From Sporichthyaceae bacterium (GTDB taxonomy: Bacteria > Actinomycetota > Actinomycetes > JACCUZ01), in assembly GCA_013698395.1 (NCBI GenBank), contig JACCUZ010000001.1:1-14829 (forward strand): a stretch of 14,829 nt of DNA. The letters run 5' to 3'. Of the stretch, positions 1 through 7,038 are shown piece by piece (position 1 is the first letter of the stretch; every line of letters starts with the position of its first letter). A model generated the notes under the pieces. It did not search any database. It was not told where the DNA came from and was given only the letters and a program-made list of their open reading frames with translations. The translations under genes and the position numbers were made by a program.

Positions 1-93
1 GCTGCGCCAGAATCTCGGCCGGAACGGCCCGGGCGGCGGCTGGCCGCGGCGCAGGGCCAGGCGCGCTAACCGGCTCGCAATGCGACGAACCAT
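1..93 (-). CDS. N-terminal fragment, possible molybdopterin-dependent oxidoreductase (runs off the window)
   Basis: An ATG at 93-91 opens a frame that stays open to the window edge for 31 codons. It overlaps the last 28 bases of the methyltransferase gene in another frame, so it would be the next gene of that operon. The peptide starts MVRRIASRLARLALRRGQ and continues PPPGPFRPRFWRS. The proline-rich PGPFRPxFWRS stretch resembles, from memory, the segment just before the first membrane helix of actinobacterial membrane-anchored sulfite-oxidase-like molybdopterin proteins, which I also recall next to GT2/DUF2064/methyltransferase genes. No catalytic residue is in view. Reading frame and start are reasonable; the function is an inference from a short motif and context. 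Confidence 0.45.
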   Translation of the reverse strand, partial: MVRRIASRLARLALRRGQPPPGPFRPRFWRS

Positions 94-686
94 CGGTCCG
101 CCTCCTCCCACAGCTGCTCCACTCGCAGCCCGGCGAGCGCGGCTACCGCACCGGCGTCATGCACGGCGAGCCGGGCCCACCGGAACGGCGCGCTGACACG
201 GGCGCCGGTGGCGAGCCGGAGCTCGACCAGGCTGCTGCGTTTCGATGGCCCCTCGACCTCGACGAGGAGGCGCCCTTCCGGGGTGGACAACGCCGCGACG
301 CGACGCAGCAGGACCAGCGGTGCGCCGCCGATCCCGATGTTTCCGTCGACCAGGAGCACCGTCGACCATCGCCCCGCACAAGGCACGTGGCCGAACACGT
401 CACAGTGAACAGCGAGGGCACCGGCGTCGCGCGCGAGCCGCACCGCGGTGTCGTCCGTGTCGATGCCGAGCACTGAGAGCCCGTGGTCCTGCAGGGCTGC
501 TGTGATTCGACCGGGCCCGCACCCAACGTCCAGCGTCGGTCCGACGCACCGATCGAGGATCGACCTGTCGCCGGGAACGAGCGGGCCCCGCCAGGAGTCC
601 ACCGGCACCGGCATCCGCCGGCCGTCGGGGTAGACCGCCTCCAGCGGATCTCCTCGGCGCAGGGCGCTGCCGTACAGCGGGCCCAT
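66..686 (-). CDS. Class I SAM-dependent methyltransferase
   Basis: The product is 206 residues with a Rossmann-type methyltransferase fold. The SAM-binding motif I is DVGCGPGR at about residues 53-60, an acidic motif II end is GID at 74-76, and a motif IV-like LLVDGNIGIGG follows at about 111-121. I chose the ATG at 686 because it overlaps the stop of the upstream DUF2064 frame by one base (TGATG), the usual sign of translational coupling; the open frame extends further upstream to 749 but only inside that gene. It is the third gene of a GT2-DUF2064-methyltransferase operon, so the substrate may be a sugar or lipid-linked intermediate. The substrate cannot be read from the sequence. The family call is firm. 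Confidence 0.85.
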   Translation of the reverse strand: MGPLYGSALRRGDPLEAVYPDGRRMPVPVDSWRGPLVPGDRSILDRCVGPTLDVGCGPGRITAALQDHGLSVLGIDTDDTAVRLARDAGALAVHCDVFGHVPCAGRWSTVLLVDGNIGIGGAPLVLLRRVAALSTPEGRLLVEVEGPSKRSSLVELRLATGARVSAPFRWARLAVHDAGAVAALAGLRVEQLWEEADRWFVALRAG

Positions 687-1370
687 CACGAGGCCTGAAC
701 CTCGATGTGCGCGTCTAGCTCGTGCAACGCCCGCGCGAACCGACCCCATGGCGCTGCCTCGGCAACCGCAGCCGCATCTGCTGCCGTGTCGACATCGCGC
801 AACGTCGGGAGAAACCCGACGCGCAACCCCGCGGTCCGTAACCGGATCAGCTGGTTCTCTGCGGTATCCGACCGCGACATCCCCACGCCCGCGAAGAGAC
901 CGGTCACCCAGCGGAGTAGGCCGAGCGCCCAGAAGCCGCCGTCGTCGGCGACCCCGAGAACGGCGTCGACTCCTGGCGCCGCCAGCTGCTCACCCGCCCG
1001 GGCGAGGTGCGCTGCTGTGATCTGCGGCGTGTCCATCCCGATGAGCAGCGTCGGCCGCGCAGATAGTGAAGGCATCGGCGAGCGCGTAGTCGATGCGCTC
1101 CGCGAGGCCGTCACCCCTTTGGTGCAACACCTCGATACCGTCGGGGGGCGCATTGAGGAAGTCGCCGTCCATCGCCAGGAACCGCCTGCTGGCAGGCGCA
1201 TCACACACCGCGTCCAGGGTGTCGAGCAACGCAGCGAGCGCAAGTTCGGCGGCCTCCACAGGTGAGTACGTCGGGCTCAGCCGGGTCTTCACGCGCCCGG
1301 GCACCGGCGCCTTGGCGAGAACCACGATCTGCGGACGCTGCGAGTTGGGCGCGGACTTCCGGGCGCTCAC
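686..1370 (-). pseudogene. DUF2064 / TIGR04282-type glycosyltransferase-like gene, interrupted by a one-base frameshift
   Basis: Two overlapping frames together make one DUF2064 protein. The N-terminal half starts at GTG 1370, which overlaps the stop of the GT2 gene (GTGA). It carries the family signature LAKAPVPGRVKTRLSP and runs to about ADAFTI near position 1060. The C-terminal half continues one frame over with ARPTLLIGMDTPQ and GVADDGGFWALGL, both typical of the family, and ends at 686. As written, the first frame reads about 23 unrelated residues and stops at 990, giving a 126-residue product. Removing one base near 1050-1062 restores about 227 residues, the normal family length. DUF2064 proteins have a GT-A/nucleotidyltransferase-like fold, and the biochemical role is poorly defined. 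A real mutation and a base-calling error cannot be told apart here. Confidence 0.85.
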
Positions 1371-2017
1371 CCGCTCAGCACCGCCCGCATGTCCCGGACC
1401 GTTCGCAGGTAGCCGGGCAGCGTGCCGGTCACCTTTGAGCGCCCGGTTCGCGGCAGGTAGTCCACCGGCAGCTCGCTGATGCGCCATCCCGCCTCATGTG
1501 CGGCTAGCAAGGTCTCGAGGGGGTAACCGAACCGCCGGTCGGTCAGGTCGAGGCCCAGCAGCGCCTGCCTCCTCGAAGCCCGCATCGGACCGAGATCGCG
1601 CAGCGCCAGACCCGTCCGCCGCCGAACGGTGGCCGCGAGCGCGGTGTTCGCCAGTCGCGCCGGGGCTGGCCAGGCGCCTTGCCCGCGCGGCCGGCGACGG
1701 CCGAGAACCAGATCGGCCGAACCATCCTGGACAGGAGCAGACACGGTGGGGAGCTGGCGCGGGTCCAGAGAGGCGTCCGCATCCATAACGCACACCACGT
1801 CAGAGGTCGCCGCCTCCAGGCCGGCATGCACCGCAGCGCCGTAACCTCGGTTGGGGACCCGAACGACCACAGCCCCGAGGTCCCATGCCAGCTCCGGGGA
1901 ACCGTCGGTCGAACCGTTGTCCGCGACGATCGCTCGGTAGCCATCGGGAAGGCGCCCCAGGACCCACGGCAGTGCTGCCGCCTCGTCGAGACACGGGAGC
2001 ACGACGTCGATGATCAT
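1367..2017 (-). CDS. Family 2 glycosyltransferase
   Basis: The product is 216 residues with a GT-A fold. It begins MIIDVVLPCLDEAAALPWVL, has the NGSTDGS nucleotide-sugar motif at about residues 34-40, and a metal-binding DAD at 79-81 (VMDADASLDP). A later KVTGTLPGYL stretch is near the C-terminus. There is no membrane helix, so it is probably a soluble or peripheral enzyme acting on the cytoplasmic face. I chose the ATG at 2017; the open frame continues to an ATG at 2050, but the family fold begins directly at MIIDVVLP. It is the first gene of a minus-strand operon and its stop overlaps the GTG of the DUF2064 gene by four bases. Similar to polyprenyl-phosphate sugar transferases in outline, but donor and acceptor are unknown. 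Confidence 0.88.
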   Translation of the reverse strand: MIIDVVLPCLDEAAALPWVLGRLPDGYRAIVADNGSTDGSPELAWDLGAVVVRVPNRGYGAAVHAGLEAATSDVVCVMDADASLDPRQLPTVSAPVQDGSADLVLGRRRPRGQGAWPAPARLANTALAATVRRRTGLALRDLGPMRASRRQALLGLDLTDRRFGYPLETLLAAHEAGWRISELPVDYLPRTGRSKVTGTLPGYLRTVRDMRAVLSG

Positions 2018-2106
2018 CAAGCCGACCGTAGCTCCGCGGCTGCAGTCCAACTGTTACCGAGTGGTGACGTCTCGCCGCCTGGGCGTCCAGTCATGGCTGG
2101 CCCTCT

Positions 2107-2112
2107 TAGCCT
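2107..2112 (+). promoter_or_regulatory. Candidate -10 element (TAGCCT) for a leaderless transcript
   Basis: TAGCCT fits the actinobacterial TANNNT -10 pattern. It ends six bases before the GTG at 2119, so transcription would start at or very near the start codon. No Shine-Dalgarno sequence precedes that GTG, which agrees with a leaderless message. No clear -35 hexamer was seen. Confidence 0.4.
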
Positions 2113-2118
2113 GGCGCC

Positions 2119-3420
2119 GTGCTGGCGGACCGGTCGCGTCGCGCCGTTCCGGCCGCTGCCCTGACCGGCTGGGTGCTGCTGCTCATTGTGGCCGTCTGGT
2201 GGGGGCAGCATCTGCTCCCGCAGGGCTGGCTCAACGTCAAAGCCCCGCCGTTCCAGGGCACCTACCGGGTCGCGCTGGCATCGGTTGTGCCGGCCGCGTG
2301 TTTCGCCGCTGTCGCCATCGGCGTGCTGCCGGTTGCGGCGAGGCTCCTGCCATGGCACCTGCTTCTCGCACTGGCGTGGGTGTCATTGGCGGCCTGGGCG
2401 GTGCTGCTCGCATTCCGAGACGGGCACCCGAGCCTGTCCGAGCCGATCGCGCGGCCGCGCGAGTACGTCCCGGCGGTCGCCGACGTAGGTGGGGACCCGC
2501 TCGGATGGCTCTCGACGTTCGCCGAAAAGGCGGCGGCGAAAGAGCACCCTCTGCACGTCAACGGACACCCGCCCCTCATGGTCCTGGTGCTACGGGCGTG
2601 GGATCGCCTCGGCCTGTCCGGGGCCGGGTGGGCCGCCGTGCTCGTTATCGGCGCCGGGGCGTCGGCCGTGGCTGCCATCGCCGTCGTCCTGCGCGCGCTC
2701 GGGGACGAGCCGAGCGCGCGGAGCGCCCTCCCCTTCCTCGTGCTCGCGCCCTTCGCCATCACGATCGCCACCAGCGCCGACGGCTTCTTCCTCGCCGTGG
2801 GCGCATGGGCAGTTGCGGCCGTCGCCGTCGGCGTACACCGAAGATCTCCTGCGTTGCTCGGGGTGGGCGGGTTGCTAGTAGGAGCGCTGCCCTACCTCAG
2901 CTACGGGCTCCTTCCGCTCGGTGCTCTGCTTGTTGTCGCGGGCGTGCTTGCGGTCGGCGCCCGTCGGAGCCCCCCGGTGCGGTGGGAGGTCCTTGCCTTT
3001 CTCGGGGGCCTGGCCGTGGTGCCGCTGCTGTTCACCGCTGGTGGCTTCTGGTGGCCCGACGGGGTAGTGGCGACGCACCAGGCGTGGGCGGCCGGCAGAG
3101 GTGACAACCGGCCATACCTGTACTCCTTCGTCGCGAACTTTGCCGTCCTGGGAGTTCTCGTGGGGCCGGTCACGGCGGTCGCTGCCGCACGTCGACCGCG
3201 ACGGGTGCCCGTGCTGATCGCCGCCGCTGCCATGGTCGGGGTCCTGGCTCTCGCTCTCTCCGGTGTCAGCCGGCTGGAGGTCGAACGCATCTGGCTGCCG
3301 TACGCCCCGTGGCTGGTGACGGTGTGTTCAACCTTCAGGCGGGCCGAACAACGGACGTGGCTCACGCTGAACGCCTTGTGCGCGTTGACCTTCCAGGCTC
3401 TGGTGCTCGACGTGTGGTGA
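2119..3420 (+). CDS. Polytopic membrane protein, GT-C glycosyltransferase-like
   Basis: The product is 433 residues with about nine to eleven hydrophobic helices, for example around residues 12-33, 51-72, 78-99, 170-192, 205-240, 247-280, 290-311, 336-357, 363-384 and 413-431. A large polar loop at about 100-165 holds a GHPPL motif (149-153). A later ERIWLPYAPWL stretch (389-399) precedes the last helix. Loop-then-HPP and the late aromatic W/P segment recall actinobacterial GT-C type proteins that use polyprenyl-phosphate sugars on the outer face of the membrane. The start is a GTG with no ribosome site. It is divergent from the GT2 operon and ends 3 bases before the convergent sensor kinase. 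The membrane nature is certain; glycosyltransferase activity is inferred. Confidence 0.75.
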   Translation: MLADRSRRAVPAAALTGWVLLLIVAVWWGQHLLPQGWLNVKAPPFQGTYRVALASVVPAACFAAVAIGVLPVAARLLPWHLLLALAWVSLAAWAVLLAFRDGHPSLSEPIARPREYVPAVADVGGDPLGWLSTFAEKAAAKEHPLHVNGHPPLMVLVLRAWDRLGLSGAGWAAVLVIGAGASAVAAIAVVLRALGDEPSARSALPFLVLAPFAITIATSADGFFLAVGAWAVAAVAVGVHRRSPALLGVGGLLVGALPYLSYGLLPLGALLVVAGVLAVGARRSPPVRWEVLAFLGGLAVVPLLFTAGGFWWPDGVVATHQAWAAGRGDNRPYLYSFVANFAVLGVLVGPVTAVAAARRPRRVPVLIAAAAMVGVLALALSGVSRLEVERIWLPYAPWLVTVCSTFRRAEQRTWLTLNALCALTFQALVLDVW

Positions 3421-3423
3421 ACC

Positions 3424-4554
3424 TCAGTCGGCGGCCAGTGGCAGGCGAACCTCGAACCGGCATCCCGGTCCGGAGTTCGTCACCGTGATGACCCCTCGGT
3501 GCGCTTCGACGATGCCGCGGGCGATGGCCAGCCCCAACCCCGCCCGCTGGTGCGGTGACGTCGTACGCGCTGATTCGCCCCGGAAGGCGGCGTCGAAGAC
3601 CCGGTCGATGTGTTCGTCGGGGATGCCTCCGCAGCTGTCGGCGACCGTGACCTTGACGTGCTGCCCGGCCGGTTCGGCCGTGACGCTGATCGTCCCGTCG
3701 TGAGGGGTGTGGCGGATGGCGTTGACCAGCAGGTTGCGCAGCACCCGACCAAGTTCAGTGGAGTCCACGGTCACCGGCAGGCCCGTTCCCGTCGAGGCGA
3801 CGAGGTGAACCCCCTTTGCCCGCGCAACCGGATCGGTACTCGCCACCGCCTCCTCGACGAGGTCGTGCGCACCGATCCGCTCCAGCTGCAGCTCCAGCGA
3901 GCCCTGAACCCGGCTGAGCTCGAACAGGTCGGAGACCATGTCGGCCAAGCGGTCCACCTCGATCCGCAGCTGCCGGTGGTAGCGCTCCACGGTGAGTGCA
4001 TCATCGACGACCCCGTCCTCGAGGGACTCGGCCATGGCACGCATACCGGCCAACGGCGTACGCAGGTCGTGGCTCATCCACGCGATGAGCTCCCGGCGCC
4101 CGCGTTCCAGGGCTTCCTCGCGCTCGTGCGCCTCCCCCAGGCGCCGGTGTGCGTCGTCCAGCGCGGCACCGACCGCTGTCAGCTCGGCGGTGAGCGATTC
4201 GGGCAGCGGGGCGTACGCCGGGTCGCCCAGGCCTTCGGCCGCACCGGTGAGCTTCCGCGCGGCCGAACGCAACGACTGCCCGAGAACCACCGCGACTCCG
4301 GCTCCCGCCGGAACCGACAGCAACACGACGACGAGCACGACCACGGAGTCATGGACCGAGAGGAACATCGCCTTTGTGGTCGCCACGATTGACGCTGCGA
4401 CGGTGGCGAGGGCGGCGCAGCTGACGAGCACGAGGTGCACGGTGACCGACCTGCGACGCAGCACCCGCACGAGGATGCTGCCGAGGACGAAGGCGCCAAG
4501 GGCACAGGCGATCGTGATGGCAGCCACGACACCCCATTCCGAGAACGGGATCAC
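3424..4554 (-). CDS. Membrane sensor histidine kinase
   Basis: The product is 376 residues. Three hydrophobic helices (about 6-30, 37-60 and 68-92) are followed by a HAMP-like linker (about 93-145). Next come a HisKA domain with H-box SHDLRTP (phosphorylated His about 162) and a HATPase_c domain with N-box NLLVNAIRH (274-282), G1 box DSCGGIP (306-312) and G2 box GLGLAIA (339-345). All catalytic motifs are intact. There is almost no extracellular domain, so the signal is probably sensed within or near the membrane. The GTG start at 4554 overlaps the stop of the response regulator by four bases (GTGA), so the two are translationally coupled and form a cognate pair. Confidence 0.95.
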   Translation of the reverse strand: MIPFSEWGVVAAITIACALGAFVLGSILVRVLRRRSVTVHLVLVSCAALATVAASIVATTKAMFLSVHDSVVVLVVVLLSVPAGAGVAVVLGQSLRSAARKLTGAAEGLGDPAYAPLPESLTAELTAVGAALDDAHRRLGEAHEREEALERGRRELIAWMSHDLRTPLAGMRAMAESLEDGVVDDALTVERYHRQLRIEVDRLADMVSDLFELSRVQGSLELQLERIGAHDLVEEAVASTDPVARAKGVHLVASTGTGLPVTVDSTELGRVLRNLLVNAIRHTPHDGTISVTAEPAGQHVKVTVADSCGGIPDEHIDRVFDAAFRGESARTTSPHQRAGLGLAIARGIVEAHRGVITVTNSGPGCRFEVRLPLAAD

Positions 4555-5246
4555 GGTGCGACCGGCTGCTCGTAGCGGTAGCCCGTGCCCCAGACCGTGA
4601 CGATCCGTTTCGGGTCGGCAGCGTCCCGCTCGATCTTCGCCCGCAGCCGCCGCACATGCACCGTCACGGTGGACTGGTCACCGAAGTCCCAGCCCCACAC
4701 CTTCGAGAGCAGGGTGGGTCGGTCGAACACCCGTCCGCGGTTGTCCATCAGGAACGACAGCAGGTCGAACTCGCGCGTCGTCAGCTGCACCTCAGCCTCA
4801 CCGAGGGTGGCCAGTCGCGACCCGCGGTCCAGCCGCAGGTCACCGTCCTGGACGACCCCGGTGGAGGGTGGGCCGGACATCCCGGCTGCTCTGCGTAGGA
4901 CGGCCCGCACCCGCAGGGCGAGCTCGCGGGGGCTGAACGGCTTGGTGATGTAGTCGTCTGCGCCGTGCTCGAGACCAGCGATGCGGTCGCCCTCGGAGCC
5001 CAGGGCTGTGAGCAGAATTACCGGGGTCGATGTGCTGGCCCGCAGGCGACGGCAGACCTCGAGGCCGTCGAGTCCCGGCAGCATGATGTCCAACACCACC
5101 AGATCAGGGTGGGTGACGAGCGCACGGTGCAGGGCGGTTGGCCCATCCGACACGCACTCCACGTCGTAGCCGTCGTGCTTGAGGTAGCGCTCGACAACCT
5201 CGGAGATGGTCGGGTCGTCTTCCGCGACCAGGATCCTCGGCCGCAC
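4551..5246 (-). CDS. OmpR/PhoB-family response regulator
   Basis: The product is 231 residues. The receiver domain (about 3-115) has the acidic pair D10/D11, the phospho-acceptor D53 in VVLDIMLPG, T80 and K102 (TKPF). The C-terminal winged-helix domain (about 130-228) has the typical TTREFDLLSFLM, VTVHVRRLRAKIE and VWGTGYRYE segments. The start is GTG at 5246, preceded by GAGGAG with a gap of nine bases. It lies 107 bases downstream of the epimerase and overlaps the kinase start. A candidate -10 lies at 5302-5307, so it may have its own promoter as well as readthrough from the epimerase. Family and function as a transcription factor are firm; the regulon is unknown. Confidence 0.96.
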   Translation of the reverse strand: MRPRILVAEDDPTISEVVERYLKHDGYDVECVSDGPTALHRALVTHPDLVVLDIMLPGLDGLEVCRRLRASTSTPVILLTALGSEGDRIAGLEHGADDYITKPFSPRELALRVRAVLRRAAGMSGPPSTGVVQDGDLRLDRGSRLATLGEAEVQLTTREFDLLSFLMDNRGRVFDRPTLLSKVWGWDFGDQSTVTVHVRRLRAKIERDAADPKRIVTVWGTGYRYEQPVAP

Positions 5247-5301
5247 GGCAAGCCACTCCTCGGGTCCGCGGCGCCCGCCCGGTCGCCGGCGCCTAAGCCT
5301 G

Positions 5302-5307
5302 ACACTA
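5302..5307 (-). promoter_or_regulatory. Candidate -10 element (TAGTGT) for the two-component operon
   Basis: On the minus strand TAGTGT fits TANNNT and would place a start near 5295, with a leader of about 48 bases carrying the GAGGAG ribosome site. No good -35 is visible at the expected spacing. This is a single-motif prediction. Confidence 0.3.
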
Positions 5308-5353
5308 GAGGCTGTGGGGCGGTCGGGCGGATCTCGTCACACTGTTGTAAGGG

Positions 5354-6403
5354 TCATCCGAGCGGTGCGGAACCGTCCTCGGTCGCGAACTCCGCGAGTC
5401 CCTCGGTCAGGGATACTCGAGCGTCGAAGCCGAGTGCCGCGCGGGCCCTGGCCGGGGACGCCACCACGTGCCGAACGTCGCCCAGCCGGAACTGAGCCGT
5501 CACCACCGGGCGCGGTCCTGTGACGGCATCGGCTAGCGCGGTGGCCATCTCGGCGACCGTCGACGGCCGGCCGCTCGCAATGTTGTAAGCCGTGAACGGC
5601 TCACGCACCGAAGACGCCTCCAGGGCGAGTACGTTCGCATGGGCCACATCCCGGACATGCACGAAGTCGCGGCGCTGACCGCCATCCTCGAAGACGCGAG
5701 GCGCTTCCCCCCGCGCCAGCGAGGAGCGGAAGAGCGCCGCCACTCCGGCGTACGGCGTGTCCCTCGGCAGCCGGGGTCCGTAGACGTTGTGGTACCTAAG
5801 CGCGGTCACCTGGCCAGCGGTGACCCAGGCCCAGGCCGACGCGAGGTGTTCCTGCGCAACCTTGGTCGCCGCGTAGCCGTTGCGAGGGTCCAAGGGCGTG
5901 TCCTCGTCCACCTCCCGCGGCGACAGCTCGGCCGCGCAGAAAGGGCACCGAGGCTCGAACCGGCCGGCGGCGAGATCGCTCTGGACCCGGGGCCCCGGCC
6001 GCACCGGTCCGTGCTCGGGGCAGTCATATGCGCCCTCGCCGTACACGACCATCGACGACGCCAGCACCAGCCGGGTCACCTCAGCCTTGGCCATGCCGGC
6101 CAGGAGCACAGCCGTCGCCAGGTCGTTGCGTGCGACGTAGTCCGGCAGGTCCTCCACTCCGGTCCCGAGCCCGACCTTTGCGGCCTGGTGGCACACCGCG
6201 TCGACACCGGCGAGACAGCTGTCGACCACCGGCGGGTCCGCGACGTCACCCACCACGAGCTCGGCGCGCCCGTCGCAGTTCTCCGGCCGCGGCTCCGACG
6301 TCGAGAGGTCGTCCAGCGCCCGCACCTCGTGGCCGTGGTCCAACAGCTCCTCGACGACGTGCGACCCGATGAACCCGCACCCTCCGGTGACGAGCACTCT
6401 CAT
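5354..6403 (-). CDS. NAD-dependent sugar-nucleotide epimerase/dehydratase with a Cys/His insertion
   Basis: The product is a 349-residue extended short-chain dehydrogenase. The NAD site is TGGCGFIG (6-13) with D31/D32 at the end of strand 2. The catalytic elements are SS (116-117) and YAATK (Y177, K181). RYHNVYGP (203-210) and RRDFVHVRD (244-252) are typical of GalE/RmlB-like enzymes. Between the active-site serines and the tyrosine sits an insertion with CPEH (128-131) and CPFC (153-156), which could bind zinc. I chose the ATG at 6403 because GGAGGG lies nine bases upstream; an in-frame start at 6427 would only add glycine-rich residues. It heads the minus-strand run leading to the response regulator and kinase. 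It probably supplies a modified nucleotide sugar, but the exact substrate is not readable. Confidence 0.92.
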   Translation of the reverse strand: MRVLVTGGCGFIGSHVVEELLDHGHEVRALDDLSTSEPRPENCDGRAELVVGDVADPPVVDSCLAGVDAVCHQAAKVGLGTGVEDLPDYVARNDLATAVLLAGMAKAEVTRLVLASSMVVYGEGAYDCPEHGPVRPGPRVQSDLAAGRFEPRCPFCAAELSPREVDEDTPLDPRNGYAATKVAQEHLASAWAWVTAGQVTALRYHNVYGPRLPRDTPYAGVAALFRSSLARGEAPRVFEDGGQRRDFVHVRDVAHANVLALEASSVREPFTAYNIASGRPSTVAEMATALADAVTGPRPVVTAQFRLGDVRHVVASPARARAALGFDARVSLTEGLAEFATEDGSAPLG

Positions 6404-6458
6404 GCGTCCGCTCCCTCCAGAGCCCACGGCACTGCCGCTCCGCGCAGCGTCGTCATGT

Positions 6459-6477
6459 CGTAAGGCGAACGTAAGGC
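6459..6477. promoter_or_regulatory. 11-base-period direct repeat, candidate OmpR-family operator
   Basis: CGTAAGGC occurs at 6459-6466 and again at 6470-6477, with GAA between, so the repeat period is 11 bases, about one helical turn. On the minus strand it reads GCCTTACGTTCGCCTTACG. OmpR/PhoB-type regulators commonly bind such direct repeats, and one is encoded by the next gene but one. The site lies 56-74 bases upstream of the epimerase ATG and 34-52 bases upstream of the divergent peroxiredoxin-like gene, so it could serve either. A minus-strand TACGTT inside it may also act as a -10 for the epimerase. Regulator identity is inferred. Confidence 0.4.
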
Positions 6478-6497
6478 CGTGGCATTCTCCTTCGGCC

Positions 6498-6503
6498 TAC
6501 GGT
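6498..6503 (+). promoter_or_regulatory. Candidate -10 element (TACGGT), possible leaderless start of the peroxiredoxin-like gene
   Basis: TACGGT fits TANNNT and ends seven bases before the ATG at 6511. No Shine-Dalgarno sequence precedes this ATG. A leaderless transcript beginning at or next to the ATG is therefore plausible. No -35 was recognised. Confidence 0.35.
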
Positions 6504-6510
6504 GGTCGGA

Positions 6511-7038
6511 ATGTCACCGGAGCGACAGCGGATCGGTTCGATGGTCGCTGGTACCACGCTGCCCGATCTTGAGCTGCCCGACCACCTGGGCCATGTGCGC
6601 AGGCTGGCCGACCTGGTCGGCGGCGATCCCACTCTCCTGCACTTCTACCGCGGCTGGTGGTGCCCCAAGGAGCGGCAGTTCTTTCACCGCCTCGTCGACC
6701 TGCAGGAGGACGCCGAGGTGGCATACACCCGGTTCGTGAGCATCAGCGTGGACCCACCACCGGTCCAGGCCGCTTTCCGGGCGGGCCTGGACGCCCGGTG
6801 GACGTTCCTGTCCGACGAGAGCCGCCGTTACATCGGGGAGCTCGGTCTCCAGGAGACGACCGACACCGTTCACGACCCGTATCTGCCGACGTGCCTGGTG
6901 GTGGGGCCGGACCTCGTCGTGCGAGCGGCGTACAACGGCTACTGGTACTGGGGGCGCCCCACGATGGATGAGCTGCGGCGGGACTTCCGCGAGATGACGC
7001 GCTCCCTGCGTCCGGACTGGCAGCCCGAATCGACGTGA
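6511..7038 (+). CDS. Peroxiredoxin-like (AhpC/TSA, redoxin family) protein
   Basis: The product is 175 residues with a thioredoxin-like fold. After an N-terminal GTTLPDLELPDHLG segment comes HFYRGWWCPKE, where C51 sits at the position of the peroxidatic cysteine. VSISVDPP (77-83) and LPTCLVVGPD follow, the latter holding the second cysteine, C128, before the predicted cis-Pro/strand region. A catalytic cysteine is present, but the usual Pro-x3-Thr-x2-Cys pattern is replaced by FYRGWWC, so it may be an atypical redoxin. I chose ATG 6511 over the in-frame GTG at 6502, which overlaps the likely -10. Its TGA overlaps the next gene's GTG (GTGA). Peroxide or organic hydroperoxide reduction is the likely role. 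Confidence 0.8.
   Translation: MSPERQRIGSMVAGTTLPDLELPDHLGHVRRLADLVGGDPTLLHFYRGWWCPKERQFFHRLVDLQEDAEVAYTRFVSISVDPPPVQAAFRAGLDARWTFLSDESRRYIGELGLQETTDTVHDPYLPTCLVVGPDLVVRAAYNGYWYWGRPTMDELRRDFREMTRSLRPDWQPEST

Noticed and set aside
1040..1065. Programmed +1 frameshift in the DUF2064 gene
   Set aside because: No slippery run, slow codon next to a stop, or stimulatory structure was seen, and the zero-frame stop is about 70 bases away. A mutation or base-call error is simpler.
2010..3104. 364-codon plus-strand frame overlapping the membrane protein
   Set aside because: The translation is Arg-rich and has no fold, while the alternative frame gives a clear polytopic membrane protein.
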